This document shows, piece by piece, positions 6,484 through 7,270 of a stretch of 7,270 nucleotides of DNA. The position numbers were made by a program, and so were the translations under genes. The DNA lies in assembly GCA_020442545.1 (NCBI GenBank), contig JAGRJX010000063.1:1-7270 (forward strand). The letters are read 5' to 3'. The DNA is from Lysobacterales bacterium. Its GTDB lineage: Bacteria; Pseudomonadota; Gammaproteobacteria; Xanthomonadales; Xanthomonadaceae. Within the stretch, counting starts at the first letter, position 1. Each line of letters opens with the position of its first letter. The notes beneath the pieces were generated by a model that was not told the DNA's origin, made no database searches, and saw only the letters and a program-made list of their open reading frames with translations.

Positions 6484-6492
6484 TGCGATAAT
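6484..6492 (+). promoter_or_regulatory. Candidate extended -10 promoter for fbp
   Basis: TGC followed by GATAAT forms an extended -10 element (TGN plus 5 of 6 consensus bases), 35 bases before the fbp ATG in the 53-base gap after rsuA. No good -35 is seen, which extended -10 promoters tolerate. Its position suggests fbp has its own promoter and is not only read through from rsmC-rsuA. Confidence 0.45.
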
Positions 6493-6527
6493 GCGCGTCC
6501 CGCCTGCCGCGTAGAGCCCCTGCCGTC

Positions 6528-7270
6528 ATGTCCGTGCCCGTCAAACCCATCTCCCTGACCCAGTTCCTGATCGAGCAGCAGCGCGAGCGGCAGCACATCA
6601 ACGCCGACCTTCGCCTGCTGCTGGAAGTGGTTGGTCGCGCCTGCAAGGCAATCGCCGTGGCTGTGGGACGCGGTGCGCTGGGCAACGTGCTCGGCAACGC
6701 CGGCGCGGTGAACGTGCAGGGCGAGGCGCAGAAAAAGCTGGACGTGCTGTCCAACGAAATCCTGCTGCAGGCCAACGAATGGGGCGGCCACCTGGCGGCG
6801 ATTGCTTCCGAGGAGATGGACGACCCGCACCTGATCCCGCACCGCTATCCCAAGGGCAACTACCTGCTGGTGTTCGATCCGCTGGATGGCAGCAGCAACA
6901 TCGACGTCAACGTGTCGGTGGGCACCATCTTCTCAGTGCTGCGCTGTCCGGAAGGCGTGGACGAGCCCAGCGCCGAACATTTTCTGCAGCCCGGCAGCGA
7001 GCAGGTCGCGGCCGGCTACACGGTTTATGGCCCGTCAACGCTGCTGGTGCTGACGCTGGGCGATGGCGTCTACCAGTTCACCCTGGACCGCGAGCTGGGC
7101 AGCTTCGTGCTCACGCAACGCCGCCTGCGGATTCCTGAAGACACCCAGGAGTTCGCGATCAACGCTTCCAATCGACGCCACTGGGAAGCCCCGGTGCAGC
7201 GCTACATCGAGGAATTGCAGCAGGGCCGCGAAGGCCCGCGCGGCAAGGACTTCAACATGCGCTGGGTGGC
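6528..7270 (+). CDS. fbp: Fructose-1,6-bisphosphatase class 1, N-terminal part, truncated by the right edge
   Basis: This enzyme hydrolyses fructose-1,6-bisphosphate to fructose-6-phosphate plus phosphate, the committed step of gluconeogenesis, in the cytoplasm and dependent on Mg2+. The frame is open from ATG 6528-6530 to the last base: 247 complete codons plus 2 bases. Family members are about 330-340 residues, so roughly 90 are missing. Visible motifs are GEAQKKLDVLSN (65-76), the metal-binding acidic pair in SEEM (94-97), the signature FDPLDGSSNID (116-126, with metal ligands Asp117 and Asp120), AGYTVYGPSTLLVLTLGDGV (162-181), INASNRRHW (211-219) and the beginning of the active-site block NMRWV (243-247). 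The start gives the usual SLTQFLIEQQRE N-terminus. No strong Shine-Dalgarno precedes it. Identification is firm. Confidence 0.95.
   Translation, partial: MSVPVKPISLTQFLIEQQRERQHINADLRLLLEVVGRACKAIAVAVGRGALGNVLGNAGAVNVQGEAQKKLDVLSNEILLQANEWGGHLAAIASEEMDDPHLIPHRYPKGNYLLVFDPLDGSSNIDVNVSVGTIFSVLRCPEGVDEPSAEHFLQPGSEQVAAGYTVYGPSTLLVLTLGDGVYQFTLDRELGSFVLTQRRLRIPEDTQEFAINASNRRHWEAPVQRYIEELQQGREGPRGKDFNMRWV

Overview
The window looks like chromosomal core DNA of a GC-rich gammaproteobacterium. The mix of long GC-rich reading frames, very many antisense shadow frames, an RsmC/RsuA pair, a class I fructose-bisphosphatase and tandem membrane TolB-like/TPR proteins suggests the Xanthomonadales (Lysobacterales), perhaps Rhodanobacteraceae. 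The family-level guess is inference from gene content only. I see no tRNA, rRNA, CRISPR array, insertion sequence or phage gene.

Layout. (1) Positions 1-385, plus strand: the C-terminal part of folE (GTP cyclohydrolase I), cut by the window edge. (2) Positions 417-4431, minus strand, convergent with folE: two tandem paralogous genes for inner-membrane proteins with an N-terminal three-helix anchor, a TolB-like domain and a TPR array. The downstream copy (2282 to 417) is intact. The upstream copy (4431 to 2290) has an in-frame TAG at 4243-4245, where the paralogue has a conserved Trp. This splits it into a 62-residue N-terminal fragment and a fully open 650-codon remainder. (3) Positions 4432-4708: a 277-base divergent intergenic region with inverted repeats and candidate promoter elements. 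(4) Positions 4709-6474, plus strand: rsmC and rsuA, overlapping by 4 bases (ATGA), encoding two enzymes that modify 16S rRNA. (5) Positions 6528-7270, plus strand: the first 247 codons of fbp (fructose-1,6-bisphosphatase class 1), cut by the right edge and preceded by an extended -10 element.

How they work together: rsmC and rsuA form a plausible small-subunit rRNA maturation operon (G1207 methylation and U516 pseudouridylation). folE (folate/pterin synthesis) and fbp (gluconeogenesis) are unrelated housekeeping neighbours. The tandem TolB-like/TPR pair is the least understood part. Its main oddity is the amber codon, which coincides with the inner C of what would have been a CCAGG (Dcm-type) site, a classical C-to-T deamination hotspot. 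I found no convincing evidence of a wholly new system.
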